The notes: generated from the sequence alone by a model not told the origin. A stretch of DNA of 64,000 nucleotides from Cyclobacteriaceae bacterium (GCA_016787755.1 JAEUUA010000018.1:372001-436000); one strand, 5' to 3'; positions 44,672 to 54,063 are shown, counted from the stretch's first letter. Translations and numbers: made by a program.

Positions 44672-46114
44672 ATGGAAAAAATTCTGAATTATATAAACGG
44701 TCAACTCGTTGAACCAACTTCGGGTAAATATTTGGAGAATGTAAATCCAGCTATTGGTAGTGTGTATGGCTCGTTACCGGATAGTGATTCTGGTGATGTT
44801 CAAAAGGCTGTTCAGTCAGCTCAAGCCGCATACCCATTATGGTCGACTATGCCTCTTTCAAAGCGTGCATCAGTCTTGTTGGCGATTGCCGATTTGATTG
44901 ATCGTGATGCAGACCTACTTGCTTTAGCGGAAAGTGTTGATCAGGGTAAGCCCCTTAAACTTGCTCGCACGGTTGATATTCCGCGCGCTTCAGCAAACAT
45001 GCGGTTTTATGCCACCGCCTCTATGCACATGTCTTCCGAATCGCATGTAATGGAAGGCGAAGCAATTAACTACACCACACGAACTCCTATTGGAGTTGCA
45101 GGGTGCATCTCCCCGTGGAATCTTCCGTTATACTTATTTACCTGGAAAATTGCTCCTGCGCTAGCAGCCGGTTGTACGGTAGTTGCCAAGCCTTCCGAGC
45201 TTACCCCCATGACTGCTTTTTTATTTTCCAAGCTATGTATTGAAGCAGGGTTGCCAGCCGGTGTTTTAAACATTGTTCACGGATTAGGTAACAAGGTAGG
45301 ACAAGCGATTGTTGCACATCCAAATGTGTCGGCTATTTCGTTTACGGGAGGTACAGTAACCGGAAAAACAATTGCCGCAACAGCAGCTCCCATGTTTAAA
45401 AAACTCTCTCTTGAACTGGGCGGTAAAAATCCGAACATCATTTTTGCTGATTGTGATTTCGAGCAAGCAGTAACTACGTCTATTAATTCATCGTTTTCAA
45501 ATCAAGGTGAAATTTGCTTATGCGGATCACGAATTTTAGTTGAGCGAAGTCTTTATGAAAAATTTGTAAATGAATTTGTAAATCGCACAAAAGAATTGAT
45601 TGTTGGAGATCCGTTGGAAGAAAATACTCGATTGGGAGCATTAGTTTCTGAACTACACATGAATAAAGTTCTTTCCTATATCGAGTTGGCGAAACAAGAG
45701 GGTGGACAAATTTTATGTGGTGGGAAAAGGATTACTGTTTCTGGTCGCTGCGCTAAGGGTTATTTTGTAGCCCCAACGGTAATTGTAGGATTGGATCAAT
45801 ACTGCCGAACTAATCAGGAAGAAATATTTGGCCCAGTCGTAACGATTATGCCCTTTGATTCAGAAGATGAAGTGATCGGTTATGCGAACTCCAATGCCTA
45901 TGGCTTAAGTGCCACTATCTGGACAGAAAATTTGAAAAGGGCACATCGGGTTGCCCATCAAATAAAGAGCGGCATTATCTGGATTAACTGTTGGTTGCTG
46001 CGAGACCTCCGGACTCCCTTTGGTGGTATGAAGCAATCCGGTGTTGGCCGCGAAGGCGGTTGGGAAGCGTTAACGTTTTTTACTGAATCGAAGAATGTGT
46101 GTGTGAAATTGTGA
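44672..46114 (+). CDS. 2-aminomuconate semialdehyde dehydrogenase (ALDH8-type)
   Basis: NAD-dependent aldehyde dehydrogenase of 480 residues with catalytic Cys282 in NQGEICLCGS, general base region LELGGKNP, ISPWNLPLYLFTWKIAPALA and AKPSELTPMTA. The segments KLARTVDIPRASANMRFYA and WINCWLLRDLRTPFGGMKQSG closely follow animal ALDH8A1, the enzyme of the kynurenine branch that oxidises aminomuconate semialdehyde. Its natural partners kmo, kynU and haaO are 10 kb upstream, now separated by the CHAT island and the OmpA-like gene. 2-hydroxymuconic semialdehyde is an alternative substrate. Confidence 0.88.
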   Translation: MEKILNYINGQLVEPTSGKYLENVNPAIGSVYGSLPDSDSGDVQKAVQSAQAAYPLWSTMPLSKRASVLLAIADLIDRDADLLALAESVDQGKPLKLARTVDIPRASANMRFYATASMHMSSESHVMEGEAINYTTRTPIGVAGCISPWNLPLYLFTWKIAPALAAGCTVVAKPSELTPMTAFLFSKLCIEAGLPAGVLNIVHGLGNKVGQAIVAHPNVSAISFTGGTVTGKTIAATAAPMFKKLSLELGGKNPNIIFADCDFEQAVTTSINSSFSNQGEICLCGSRILVERSLYEKFVNEFVNRTKELIVGDPLEENTRLGALVSELHMNKVLSYIELAKQEGGQILCGGKRITVSGRCAKGYFVAPTVIVGLDQYCRTNQEEIFGPVVTIMPFDSEDEVIGYANSNAYGLSATIWTENLKRAHRVAHQIKSGIIWINCWLLRDLRTPFGGMKQSGVGREGGWEALTFFTESKNVCVKL

Positions 46115-46117
46115 TTC

Positions 46118-47122
46118 TTACGATTTATATAAAATTTCCAGCGCGGCTAGTAAGATGGGGATGATCAAAGCCGTAAGCAATTGCCAAACCGAGTTAAAAT
46201 CAAATGGCCATTCATGCATACTCTTTAAATGATTTTGTACTTCGAATAATTCTTTCAGGTGTTGCATGTTTTCTGCCGAAGGATCAAGTAAGGTTTTATC
46301 GAGTGCTGCCTCAAGATGTCGCGTGAAACTGTACATGCGATGTGTTTTCTCATTTCGCATGATACGATGAATGCCCACTTGAGGTAATATGAAAAACCCA
46401 AAAATGAGTATGGCTGCAAGGCCTAACCAAATGAGAACAATCAAGTTGTTTTGAAAGGGTGCCACGATTGTTGTTATTACAATCAACAGAAAACTTATAC
46501 AAATGGCTAACGACATTTTCAGAAATGAGGCACCTAAGGCTTGCAGGCCATTACCCGAAAATTGACTTACACTTACTTTTACTTTCATCCGGGTAAGTTC
46601 CATCGGGAAAATACTTACTTTAATAAGTGCCCAAAGTGAAATCCCCAAAAAGAAAAAACCAAGAAATACATACCCTACTCGGTAATAAAATAAAAAATCA
46701 GCTGTCGGAGTAAGTTGTTGTATCAATGGGTAGATCGAAACAATCGATGAAATAGAAATGATAAGGCCGCTAATCAAAGGCCATGAACCCTCATAAGCAG
46801 ACTTTAACTTACTGGTATACCATTCGTTGAGGATGCTCTTTTCTTCTTCAATAAATTGTAGCATGTGTGGAAACAGACGTATTAATACTTTGGAACAATA
46901 AACAACAACCACACACACTGAAGTAAAGAACAAACAAAGGCAAGCAAACGCACCTCCAAAGGCAGGCGAACTCAATCTCCAACTTAATAGGTAATCTATC
47001 AAAAAGAGTAGTTGCCAACCAATTACCCATGTTAGCCAACCGGGTAATGGAACAAGTCCTGAAAGTTTTTCGGGGTAGGATTTTATTCGAATTGAGTTTT
47101 CGTTAGGTTGTGAAGTATTCAT
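46118..47122 (-). CDS. Polytopic membrane protein of unknown function
   Basis: Protein of 334 residues with about seven hydrophobic helices (roughly 27-46, 55-80, 115-133, 144-168, 200-225, 228-252, 312-330) and a conspicuous charged loop of about 55 residues before the last helix (IHRIMRNEKTHRMYSFTRHL and onward). No Cys/His metal motif or transporter signature is recognised. Convergent with the dehydrogenase gene and divergent from pnuC, it is probably transcribed alone. Confidence 0.6.
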   Translation of the reverse strand: MNTSQPNENSIRIKSYPEKLSGLVPLPGWLTWVIGWQLLFLIDYLLSWRLSSPAFGGAFACLCLFFTSVCVVVVYCSKVLIRLFPHMLQFIEEEKSILNEWYTSKLKSAYEGSWPLISGLIISISSIVSIYPLIQQLTPTADFLFYYRVGYVFLGFFFLGISLWALIKVSIFPMELTRMKVKVSVSQFSGNGLQALGASFLKMSLAICISFLLIVITTIVAPFQNNLIVLIWLGLAAILIFGFFILPQVGIHRIMRNEKTHRMYSFTRHLEAALDKTLLDPSAENMQHLKELFEVQNHLKSMHEWPFDFNSVWQLLTALIIPILLAALEILYKS

Positions 47123-47172
47123 AGGCCATAAAGGAAATCTGACTTGATTTCAAGATAGATATAATACCGTGG

Positions 47173-47193
47173 TCTATTCATTCAAAGAATAGA
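47173..47193. promoter_or_regulatory. Small inverted repeat upstream of pnuC
   Basis: TCTATTC (47173-47179) and GAATAGA (47187-47193) with a 7-nt loop, 26 bp before the pnuC start in the divergent gap. Could be an operator or a leader hairpin. A TATTTTG element just downstream resembles a degenerate -7 box. Confidence 0.3.
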
Positions 47194-47219
47194 TTTATTT
47201 TGCGAGATAAACCCAGCCG

Positions 47220-47885
47220 ATGAGTTTTTTCGACATTCATAACATCTTCTTTACGGTTCTTGGTTATTCACTAAGCTACCTCGAGTTTTTTGCGGTAATC
47301 GCAGGACTCATTGCCGTGGGATTATCGGCCAAAGCCAATATCTGGAGTTGGCCCATCGGCATTATTAATGTTTTTCTTTCGGCATTCTTCTACTACCAGA
47401 TCCAACTTTATCCGGATATGTTCCTGATGGTATTTTTCTTTATCACCAATTTACTGGGATGGTGGCGCTGGGCTAACCCCAAACCGGAAGAGGAAGACCG
47501 AAAGAAAGAGTTGAAAGTAAGTTTTATGAAAGGCCAGCAATTTATTGGCTGGATGGTGGTGGGTGGTGTTGGTACTTTTCTCATAGGAACGCTTGCGTCA
47601 AGATTACACGAATGGCTTCCCTTGCTTTTCAATTTACCGAGTGCTTATCCTTTTGTAGATTCTTTTATTTTGGTGATGAGTGTGATTACTACCTTTCTGA
47701 TGATTCAAAAGAAAATTGAATGTTGGATTATCTGGATTCTGATTGATATAGTCGCCACTTACTTGTATTTCCTAAAAGGTGCCAAATTTTTTGGTGTCGA
47801 ATATCTGATATTTACTTTAATTGCCATCTTCGCTTTATGGAACTGGATCAAAGAGTATAAAAGTTACAATAAACAATCAGCATGA
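47220..47885 (+). CDS. pnuC: Nicotinamide riboside transporter PnuC
   Basis: Inner-membrane facilitator of 221 residues with about seven helices. Diagnostic features are WSWPIGIINVFLSAFFYYQIQ and LYPDMFLMVFFFITNLLGWW, the WxxGxxN and NLLGWWRW motifs of PnuC. It overlaps nadR by ATGA, which supports nicotinamide riboside over thiamine as substrate because the next enzyme phosphorylates and adenylates it. No TPP riboswitch was seen upstream. Confidence 0.93.
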   Translation: MSFFDIHNIFFTVLGYSLSYLEFFAVIAGLIAVGLSAKANIWSWPIGIINVFLSAFFYYQIQLYPDMFLMVFFFITNLLGWWRWANPKPEEEDRKKELKVSFMKGQQFIGWMVVGGVGTFLIGTLASRLHEWLPLLFNLPSAYPFVDSFILVMSVITTFLMIQKKIECWIIWILIDIVATYLYFLKGAKFFGVEYLIFTLIAIFALWNWIKEYKSYNKQSA

Positions 47886-48856
47886 AGCGCGGGCTAGTAA
47901 TCGGCAAGTTTATGCCACTTCATTATGGGCATATTGCACTCATTGAATTTGCTGCAGCCCATTGCGATGAACTGATTGTATCGATGAGTTACAATGCAAC
48001 GGATGTTATTTCCGTTGAACTTCGTCTTTCCTGGATTAATGAGACTTTTAAAGATCAATCAACGATTAAGGCATTCAGTATTGTCGATGACTTCGATAGA
48101 GAAGACTTGCCCTTCGCAGAACGAACTAAAATTTGGGCCGATCGAATGCGGAAAGTATATCCTCCCATTGATATTGTTTTCAGTTCAGAAGGATATGGAG
48201 TTCCCTTTGCAAAAAATCTAGGAGCTAAGCACAAAAATTTTGATCTCAAGCGAAACCTATTTCCGGTTTCGGCTACTCTCATCAGAGAAAATCCTTTTGC
48301 ACATTGGAAATACATACCGAAGGGGGTAAGGCCATTCTTTGTAAAGAAGATTTGTTTCTACGGTCCGGAGAGTACAGGTAAATCAGTAATGGCAAAACAA
48401 CTCGCCAGCTATTATCAAACTGATTTTGTTCCCGAAGTAGCGCGTGAGATTGTAAGCTCGAATGAATTTACGGTTGAAGATATTATTAAAATTGGGCACA
48501 CCCAGACGGAACGGGTACTGGATAAAACTAAAGCTGCTAATAAAATCCTTTTCTGCGATACCGATTTAATCACCACGCAAATCTATAGTTGGCATTATTT
48601 GGGAGAAGTTCCCCAAATCCTATATGAGTTGGAGAAGAAAATCACGTACGATCAATATTTTCTATTCGATATAGATGTCCCCTGGGTGGCCGATGGGATG
48701 AGGGATTTGGGAACCAGAAGACAAGAGATGCACAATATTTTTAAAAACGAATTACTAAATAGAGGAATACGCTTTATTGAAGTACGCGGTAACTATGATG
48801 AACGTGAAAAGATATTGAAAGAGCATGTTGATTCTATGTTACCTCATTCCCTCTGA
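47882..48856 (+). CDS. nadR: Bifunctional NadR-type NMN adenylyltransferase / ribosylnicotinamide kinase
   Basis: Cytosolic NAD-salvage enzyme of 324 residues. The N-terminal nucleotidyltransferase domain (1-150) has the GKFMPLHYGH signature, and the C-terminal kinase domain begins at about 155 with P-loop GPESTGKS. No N-terminal helix-turn-helix is present, so it lacks the repressor part of enterobacterial NadR. Coupled to pnuC, it traps imported nicotinamide riboside as NMN and then NAD. A weak hairpin overlaps its stop. Confidence 0.93.
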   Translation: MKRGLVIGKFMPLHYGHIALIEFAAAHCDELIVSMSYNATDVISVELRLSWINETFKDQSTIKAFSIVDDFDREDLPFAERTKIWADRMRKVYPPIDIVFSSEGYGVPFAKNLGAKHKNFDLKRNLFPVSATLIRENPFAHWKYIPKGVRPFFVKKICFYGPESTGKSVMAKQLASYYQTDFVPEVAREIVSSNEFTVEDIIKIGHTQTERVLDKTKAANKILFCDTDLITTQIYSWHYLGEVPQILYELEKKITYDQYFLFDIDVPWVADGMRDLGTRRQEMHNIFKNELLNRGIRFIEVRGNYDEREKILKEHVDSMLPHSL

Positions 48857-48910
48857 GGGATGACCTATATCCATGTCAACTGCCAACTGAACTTGCCCTA
48901 ACCTACTTTT

Positions 48911-49777
48911 CTAATATCCCTTCCCCCCAACCTCACTCTCAAACACCTCCACACACTTTCTATCTTGCAGCGTAACGTAACAGGTTTTTCCGTTTGGTCC
49001 ACCAAACGTAATATTGCTGGTATTCTTACCGTTCATTTCCACTTCACGTAGCAACTCTCCATCCGGTGAGAAAATGGCGATGGTCCCTTTACCGTACCGC
49101 GTAACATATAAATTGCCCTCCTTGTCGCACTTCATGCCATCAAAACCAAAATCAGCTACTTCGCCAAAAAGTTGTTGGTTGCTAATGTTTCCTTGATCAT
49201 CCACGTCAAACTTCCAGATTTTACGCTGCACACTTTCGTTTACATACAATATTTTTTCATCTGGACTTAACTCAATTCCATTGGTCGTTCCCATACTATC
49301 TTTTACTAACACGGCTTCGCCAGTGGTTTCAATGCGCCAGAGTTGTCCGGTACTTTCTTTCCAATTAGGATCAGAGGCAAACAGATATCCTTTCTTGCTA
49401 ATACAGATGTCGTTGGGCTGATTAAATCGATCGGAATGACTAAACACCGAAACTTCTTTCGTTTTCATATCTACTTTAAGGATATTGTGGGCCTTGAAAT
49501 CTGCCAACAACATATTTCCGTTAGCATCAAACTGAATAGCATTGGCAATACTTCCCTCGGGAAGGGTAACAAAGAGCTCCACTTCACCCGTAGGCTTAAC
49601 GGCACCAATGGTTCCATCTTTCTGATAGTTTACAACATACAGAATACCCTCTTTATAGTTGGGTCCTTCAATATTTCCAGAAAAAAGATTTTCAGCAGTT
49701 AAATCTTTTGCCACATAGGGTTGTTCTTTACAACCAAAGAGGAGCATTAATACAGGAAAGAATATGAATTTTCTCAT
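48911..49777 (-). CDS. SMP-30/gluconolactonase-like lipoprotein
   Basis: Exported six-bladed propeller of 288 residues with lipobox LLFGC (Cys16). Typical segments are GSIANAIQFDANGNMLLAD, NQPNDICISKKGYLFASDPNW, TNGIELSPDEKILYVNES and FGFDGMKCDKEGNLYVTRYG, giving the Glu/Asn/Asp residues that bind a divalent metal in the SMP-30 family. Probable lactonase for a sugar acid. It overlaps the sugar transporter by 4 bp, which supports a role in sugar uptake and oxidation. Confidence 0.88.
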   Translation of the reverse strand: MRKFIFFPVLMLLFGCKEQPYVAKDLTAENLFSGNIEGPNYKEGILYVVNYQKDGTIGAVKPTGEVELFVTLPEGSIANAIQFDANGNMLLADFKAHNILKVDMKTKEVSVFSHSDRFNQPNDICISKKGYLFASDPNWKESTGQLWRIETTGEAVLVKDSMGTTNGIELSPDEKILYVNESVQRKIWKFDVDDQGNISNQQLFGEVADFGFDGMKCDKEGNLYVTRYGKGTIAIFSPDGELLREVEMNGKNTSNITFGGPNGKTCYVTLQDRKCVEVFESEVGGKGY

Positions 49778-51054
49778 GCTGATTTTCCAACCTTGTGGCC
49801 TTTGGTGGCGAAATAAAGTATGTATAAGTACAAAGGAATCATTATAAGATATGCAAATTGCCGGTTGGTCATGTCACTAATGGCTCCATAAGCAAGCGGC
49901 AGGATTGCTCCACCAGCAACACCCATAATCATTAAGGCAGATCCTGTTTTTGTAAATTTTCCCAATTTATCGAGCGCTAGTGGCCAAATGCATGGCCACA
50001 TCAGTGCATTGGCAAAACTCAACAAAACAACGAAAGTTATAGAGATGCCACCGCTCGAAATCAGCGCGCAAGATGTAAATGCGATTCCTAAAATTGTAGC
50101 TGAGATCAAAGCATTCTTTTGGGAGATGTATTTAGGCATCACTGCGATCCCTAATATATAGCACACCACGAGGGCGATTAAACTGTAAATCCCAAATTTA
50201 CTTGACGTACTGATATCAAAGCCTTGATACTGGCCATATAAACCAATCGTATCAATTGCAATTACCTCAACTCCAACGTAAGTAAAGATACAGATCACCC
50301 CAAGGATCAAATGCGGAAAATCAAATATTGACTGTTTCTTTTGACTCGCCTCGCTAGAATCACTGACTGTATCTTCAGGGTTAATTTCTGGAAGCGGTGC
50401 CTTCAGAATCATGAGAGCCAGACCAAAAAGAACGATCGCCATTACAGAATATGGAGCAATTACTCTTGAGGATAAGGCATCTAATTCTGCAGCCAATTCA
50501 CCTCCACTCAATGATTGAATTTTTTCCGAGAGCACAGTTGCATCACTAAAAAGTAGTTCAACCAAAACAAATATTCCTATCATACCTGCAACCTTATTGC
50601 AAATCCCCATAATACTTATTCGCTTAGCAGCACTCTCTATAGGTCCAAGAATTGTTGCATAAGGATTTGACGCTGTTTGAAGGAGAGTCATACCAGTACC
50701 CTGCGTAAATAAACCTAAAAGAAAGAGTGGATAAGAGCGCATTTGAGCGGCCGGTATAAAAACAAGTGAGCCTATACCCATTATAGCTAAACCCACAGAC
50801 ATGCCTTTGGTAAAGCCTGTTTTCTTCAGTATGTAAGATGAGGGGATAGCCATCACGAAATAAGAAATATAGAACGCAAGTGTTACAAAATAGGCTTGGA
50901 AATTAGAAAGCTCACATGCTTGTTTTAAAAATGGTATAAGCACGCTATTAAGCCAAGTCACAAAACCAAAAATGAAAAACAAGATTCCAATGATGGTGAT
51001 GGACATTAAATAATTGGAGGATTTGGTTTGGGTCATGGGTAGAGATTTAGGCAT
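49774..51054 (-). CDS. MFS sugar transporter, FucP/GluP family
   Basis: Twelve-helix major facilitator of 426 residues related to fucose and glucose/galactose proton symporters. Diagnostic features: FFIFGFVTWLNSVLIPFLKQ near the N-terminus, LLQTASNPYATILGP (FucP motif) and MWPCIWPLALDKLGKFTKTG. Start may be the ATG at 51054 or the one six codons later (51036); both precede the first helix. Operonic with the SMP-30-like lipoprotein. Substrate sugar unknown. Confidence 0.9.
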   Translation of the reverse strand: MPKSLPMTQTKSSNYLMSITIIGILFFIFGFVTWLNSVLIPFLKQACELSNFQAYFVTLAFYISYFVMAIPSSYILKKTGFTKGMSVGLAIMGIGSLVFIPAAQMRSYPLFLLGLFTQGTGMTLLQTASNPYATILGPIESAAKRISIMGICNKVAGMIGIFVLVELLFSDATVLSEKIQSLSGGELAAELDALSSRVIAPYSVMAIVLFGLALMILKAPLPEINPEDTVSDSSEASQKKQSIFDFPHLILGVICIFTYVGVEVIAIDTIGLYGQYQGFDISTSSKFGIYSLIALVVCYILGIAVMPKYISQKNALISATILGIAFTSCALISSGGISITFVVLLSFANALMWPCIWPLALDKLGKFTKTGSALMIMGVAGGAILPLAYGAISDMTNRQFAYLIMIPLYLYILYFATKGHKVGKSA

Positions 51055-51126
51055 TCACTGGTAAACTTCTATTTTTGTAGAGTTAGAAACAACGGTAATT
51101 ACCATCTTTTAATTAATTCAACCAAA

Positions 51127-52038
51127 TTGAAAACGGACCAAAAAATTTCTTTACTGGTAATGGCTGCCGGCATGGGTAGCCGGTATGGCGGAATTAAACA
51201 AATTGATGGCTTTGGCCCCAATGGCGAAACCATCATGGATTATTCCTTATACGATGCCATCCGGGCAGGCTTTAATCAAGTGGTATTTATTGTTCGCGAA
51301 GAGATAAAGGAAACCGTAGAAGAAATCTTTCTTCCAAAACTGCAAGGCAGAGCCGAAGCTCACTTCATCGTTCAGTCGTTAGACAAATATGTACCCTCTG
51401 AATTTCAACCGATAGAACGAAAAAAACCCTGGGGAACCACCCATGCCATGTTATGTGGCAAAGAAGTGATTGATGGCCCCTTTGCGGTAATCAATGCCGA
51501 TGATTTTTATGGACGTGAAGCCTTTGAGTCATTAATCCATTTCTTTAAAAACGCTCCTGCCGACCATCACGCTATGGTGGGGTACACCTTAAAAAATGTA
51601 ATGTCAGCGCATGGAAGTGTGTCGCGCGGAGTGGCTACCCCCGATGCGGAGGGTTTTTTGAAAAGTATGAAAGAACACACCACCATTTTGCGCGAAGGCA
51701 ATAAAATAATTTCGAAATGGAAAGAAGGCGATGAGGAGCTGAGCGAAAATGTTCAGGTTTCTATGAACTGCTGGGGCTTTCAACCGGGTGCATTTGACCT
51801 GACTGAAAAAATGTTTATAGAATTTGTCGCCAAGAATCGTGATAATCCGAGCGCAGAATTTTATATCGCCTTGATGGTGAGTGAGCTTATCACCCGAGGC
51901 TTAGGTAAAGTTCATATTTTGCCAGGTGGAAAAACCTGGTTTGGCGTAACGTACAAAGAGGATAAAGTAGAAGTTTCACAACAGATCAAAGACCTTGTAA
52001 CACAAGGTGTTTATCCTTCGAAACTTTGGTCAAATTAA
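51127..52038 (+). CDS. Sugar-phosphate nucleotidyltransferase family protein
   Basis: NTP-transferase-fold protein of 303 residues with MAAGMGSRYGGIKQIDGFGP, then INADDFYGREAF and MNCWGFQPGAF. This family in Bacteroidota is usually annotated only as a nucleotidyltransferase acting on an undefined sugar phosphate. It starts with TTG at 51127, since no ATG precedes the nucleotide-binding motif. Divergent from the sugar transporter, so a shared sugar pathway is plausible. Confidence 0.8.
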   Translation: MKTDQKISLLVMAAGMGSRYGGIKQIDGFGPNGETIMDYSLYDAIRAGFNQVVFIVREEIKETVEEIFLPKLQGRAEAHFIVQSLDKYVPSEFQPIERKKPWGTTHAMLCGKEVIDGPFAVINADDFYGREAFESLIHFFKNAPADHHAMVGYTLKNVMSAHGSVSRGVATPDAEGFLKSMKEHTTILREGNKIISKWKEGDEELSENVQVSMNCWGFQPGAFDLTEKMFIEFVAKNRDNPSAEFYIALMVSELITRGLGKVHILPGGKTWFGVTYKEDKVEVSQQIKDLVTQGVYPSKLWSN

Positions 52039-52115
52039 TTTACCGTTTAAATATTCCTCGCTTTAGGGGGTCAATTTTTTTTCCATCTTTCAATCCGAAT
52101 TATTATCCAATCTAT

Positions 52116-53603
52116 ATGAAAAGAATTTTTATCGGTATCCATGCGCTCATTCTTTGCACCATCAGTTTTGGTCAACCCAATCCCGATGCTCAAAAGTATG
52201 CTGCAACCATTACTCAGCAAGATTTAAAAGAAAATCTAACCATCATTGCTTCTGATGCCATGGAAGGTCGCGAGACGGGTAAACGTGGACAGAAAATGGC
52301 AGCCGCTTTTCTCGCTGCTTATTTTGAAGACCTCGGTTTAAAAGGTCCAGTATCAGGAAGTTATTATCAGCCTGTTCCTTTATTTTCAACGGGTGCATCT
52401 ATAGTAACATTGAAAGTTGGCACAACAGCATTGACTACGGACGAATTCATTTTTTTGGGCTCAGGCCAAACAGTCGGTGAAATGACCCTTCCTTTGGTTT
52501 TTGGTGGCAAAGGTTCTGAGGCTGAACTGGAAAAATTAGATGTGAATGGAAAAGCCGTACTGGTTTTACTGGAAGCCAACGCCTCAATCATGAACAACCC
52601 GGTACTCACAAAATTACGTGAGAAGGGTGCCAAACTTATTTTTGGAGCCGTTGAGAAAAAAGAAGAGTATACCCGGTTGTCAGGAATGGCAAGGAGATTT
52701 ATGGGCGAACGCCTGGGGCTGAAAAAACCCGAAAGTGGAAATATTTCTGGCGCAATTGTGATAACGGCTGAAACAGCGGGCAAGTTTTTTAATAGTACTG
52801 CCGACAAATTGAAGAAAGCAGCCGAATCCAAAAAGGCAGATAAAGTAAAACCAACTTCTATTAGCTATTCTATTAATCAAACTGTTTCAGAAGTACGTTC
52901 AGAAAACATACTTGGATTTTTAGAAGGCACCGACAAGAAAGATGAGGTGGTAGTAATAACTGCTCATTACGATCACATCGGTATCTCTGCGCGTGGGGAG
53001 GGTGATAAAATTAATAACGGTGCCGATGATGATGGTTCTGGAACAGTAGGTGTGCTTGCTATTGCCAAGGCATTTGTGCAAGCAAAGAAAGAAGGTAAAG
53101 GACCACGCAGAAGTATTTTGTTTATGACCGTTACCGGAGAAGAAAAAGGATTGCTCGGATCTGAGTATTATTCGGAACATCCTATTTTCCCATTAGATAA
53201 AACCGTTGTTGATTTAAACATTGATATGATTGGCCGCAGAGATCCCGCTCATAAAGACAGCGCTCCTTATGTATATGTAATTGGCTCTGATCGACTTTCA
53301 AGTGAGTTGCATACCTTGAGTGAAACAACGAACAAAACCTATTCAAACCTTGTGTTCGATTACCTGTACAATGCAGAAGATCATCCGGACAGAATCTACT
53401 ATCGTTCTGATCATTGGAATTTTGCCAAGAAAAATATTCCGATCATTTTTTATTTTGATGGGGTGCATGAAGATTATCACCGCCCAAGCGATGAAGTTGA
53501 CAAAATCGAATTCGATCTGTTAGCCCTTCGAACGAAGAACGTATTTCATACGGCATGGGAAATTGCTAATCGTGAGAATAGATTAGTAGTGGATAAGAAG
53601 TAA
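52116..53603 (+). CDS. M28 family metallopeptidase
   Basis: Secreted Zn aminopeptidase of 495 residues with a signal peptide (1-18, TISFGQ), an inserted PA-like domain (about 110-250) and the M28 catalytic core. Metal ligands are visible in TAHYDHIG, NNGADDDGSGT, TGEEKGLLGSEYY, NIDMIGRRD and a late His in DYHRPSDE. The ATG at 52116 is preferred; the frame is open further upstream into the nucleotidyltransferase gene, but the signal peptide starts here. Hydrolyses N-terminal residues of peptides in the periplasm or outside. Confidence 0.92.
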   Translation: MKRIFIGIHALILCTISFGQPNPDAQKYAATITQQDLKENLTIIASDAMEGRETGKRGQKMAAAFLAAYFEDLGLKGPVSGSYYQPVPLFSTGASIVTLKVGTTALTTDEFIFLGSGQTVGEMTLPLVFGGKGSEAELEKLDVNGKAVLVLLEANASIMNNPVLTKLREKGAKLIFGAVEKKEEYTRLSGMARRFMGERLGLKKPESGNISGAIVITAETAGKFFNSTADKLKKAAESKKADKVKPTSISYSINQTVSEVRSENILGFLEGTDKKDEVVVITAHYDHIGISARGEGDKINNGADDDGSGTVGVLAIAKAFVQAKKEGKGPRRSILFMTVTGEEKGLLGSEYYSEHPIFPLDKTVVDLNIDMIGRRDPAHKDSAPYVYVIGSDRLSSELHTLSETTNKTYSNLVFDYLYNAEDHPDRIYYRSDHWNFAKKNIPIIFYFDGVHEDYHRPSDEVDKIEFDLLALRTKNVFHTAWEIANRENRLVVDKK

Positions 53604-53611
53604 ATGAAGAG

Positions 53612-53649
53612 GCCACAGATTCACGAGTTATAATCAGTGAATCTGTGGC
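53612..53649 (+). terminator. Long hairpin after the M28 peptidase gene
   Basis: Perfect 13-bp arms GCCACAGATTCAC and GTGAATCTGTGGC with a 12-nt loop, then an AT-rich tail without a clean T-tract. It may terminate the peptidase transcript, but the right arm is also one copy of a dispersed repeat that recurs at 54064-54081. Confidence 0.5.
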
Positions 53650-53650
53650 T
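53633..53650. repeat. Dispersed ATC(A/T)GTGAATC(T/A)GTGGCT repeat, copy 1
   Basis: Eighteen bases matching 54064-54081 at 16 positions in the same orientation. The two copies bracket the small anchored-protein gene. Confidence 0.5.
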
Positions 53651-53715
53651 TAAATTATTTGTTTGCAACAACTCTCTAAAGGATTCAAAGGCTGAAGTGA
53701 CGACCTGAATTATTT

Positions 53716-54024
53716 CTAAATTTTTACTATAACAGGTGTTTGATTGTCTGTCTTTTTAAAGATGAGCATTTCCCTATTATCTTTCAATTTAACAATTGAA
53801 TCCCCAATTTGAATCTCGTTCTCAATTGTGTATCCGGTCGTTCCAAAGTCAATCAATTTATTATCAACCCAGATGTTAGGAAAATTCCTTTCTCCATGTT
53901 CAATATTAGTTACTATCCCTTTCACTTCAAGCCGAAAGAAATTTACGTTGGCTTGTATCTGAAAATAAAATAGAAGTCCCACCGAAATAATAAAGCCAAT
54001 AGCAAGAATAAGAATTTGTCTCAT
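53716..54024 (-). CDS. Small membrane-anchored protein of unknown function
   Basis: Protein of 102 residues with an N-terminal helix (5-25) and a short beta domain (VKGIVTNIEHGERNFPNIWV, then NEIQIGDSIVKLKDNREMLIF). I know no named family, though small exported proteins of this shape are common in Bacteroidota. It stands alone in a gap of about 490 bp, bracketed by two copies of an 18-bp repeat (53633-53650, 54064-54081), which hints at local acquisition or repeat-driven rearrangement. Confidence 0.65.
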   Translation of the reverse strand: MRQILILAIGFIISVGLLFYFQIQANVNFFRLEVKGIVTNIEHGERNFPNIWVDNKLIDFGTTGYTIENEIQIGDSIVKLKDNREMLIFKKTDNQTPVIVKI

Positions 54025-54063
54025 TACTTTTTTTCAGAATAGTCGACTAATCGAAAACAAATA

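Noticed and set aside
48844..48863. Hairpin over the nadR stop as a terminator
   Set aside because: Stem has a bulge and no T-tract follows; too weak to annotate.
52026..52115. Extended N-terminus of the M28 peptidase
   Set aside because: The frame is open upstream but overlaps the nucleotidyltransferase gene; the signal peptide begins at the ATG at 52116.
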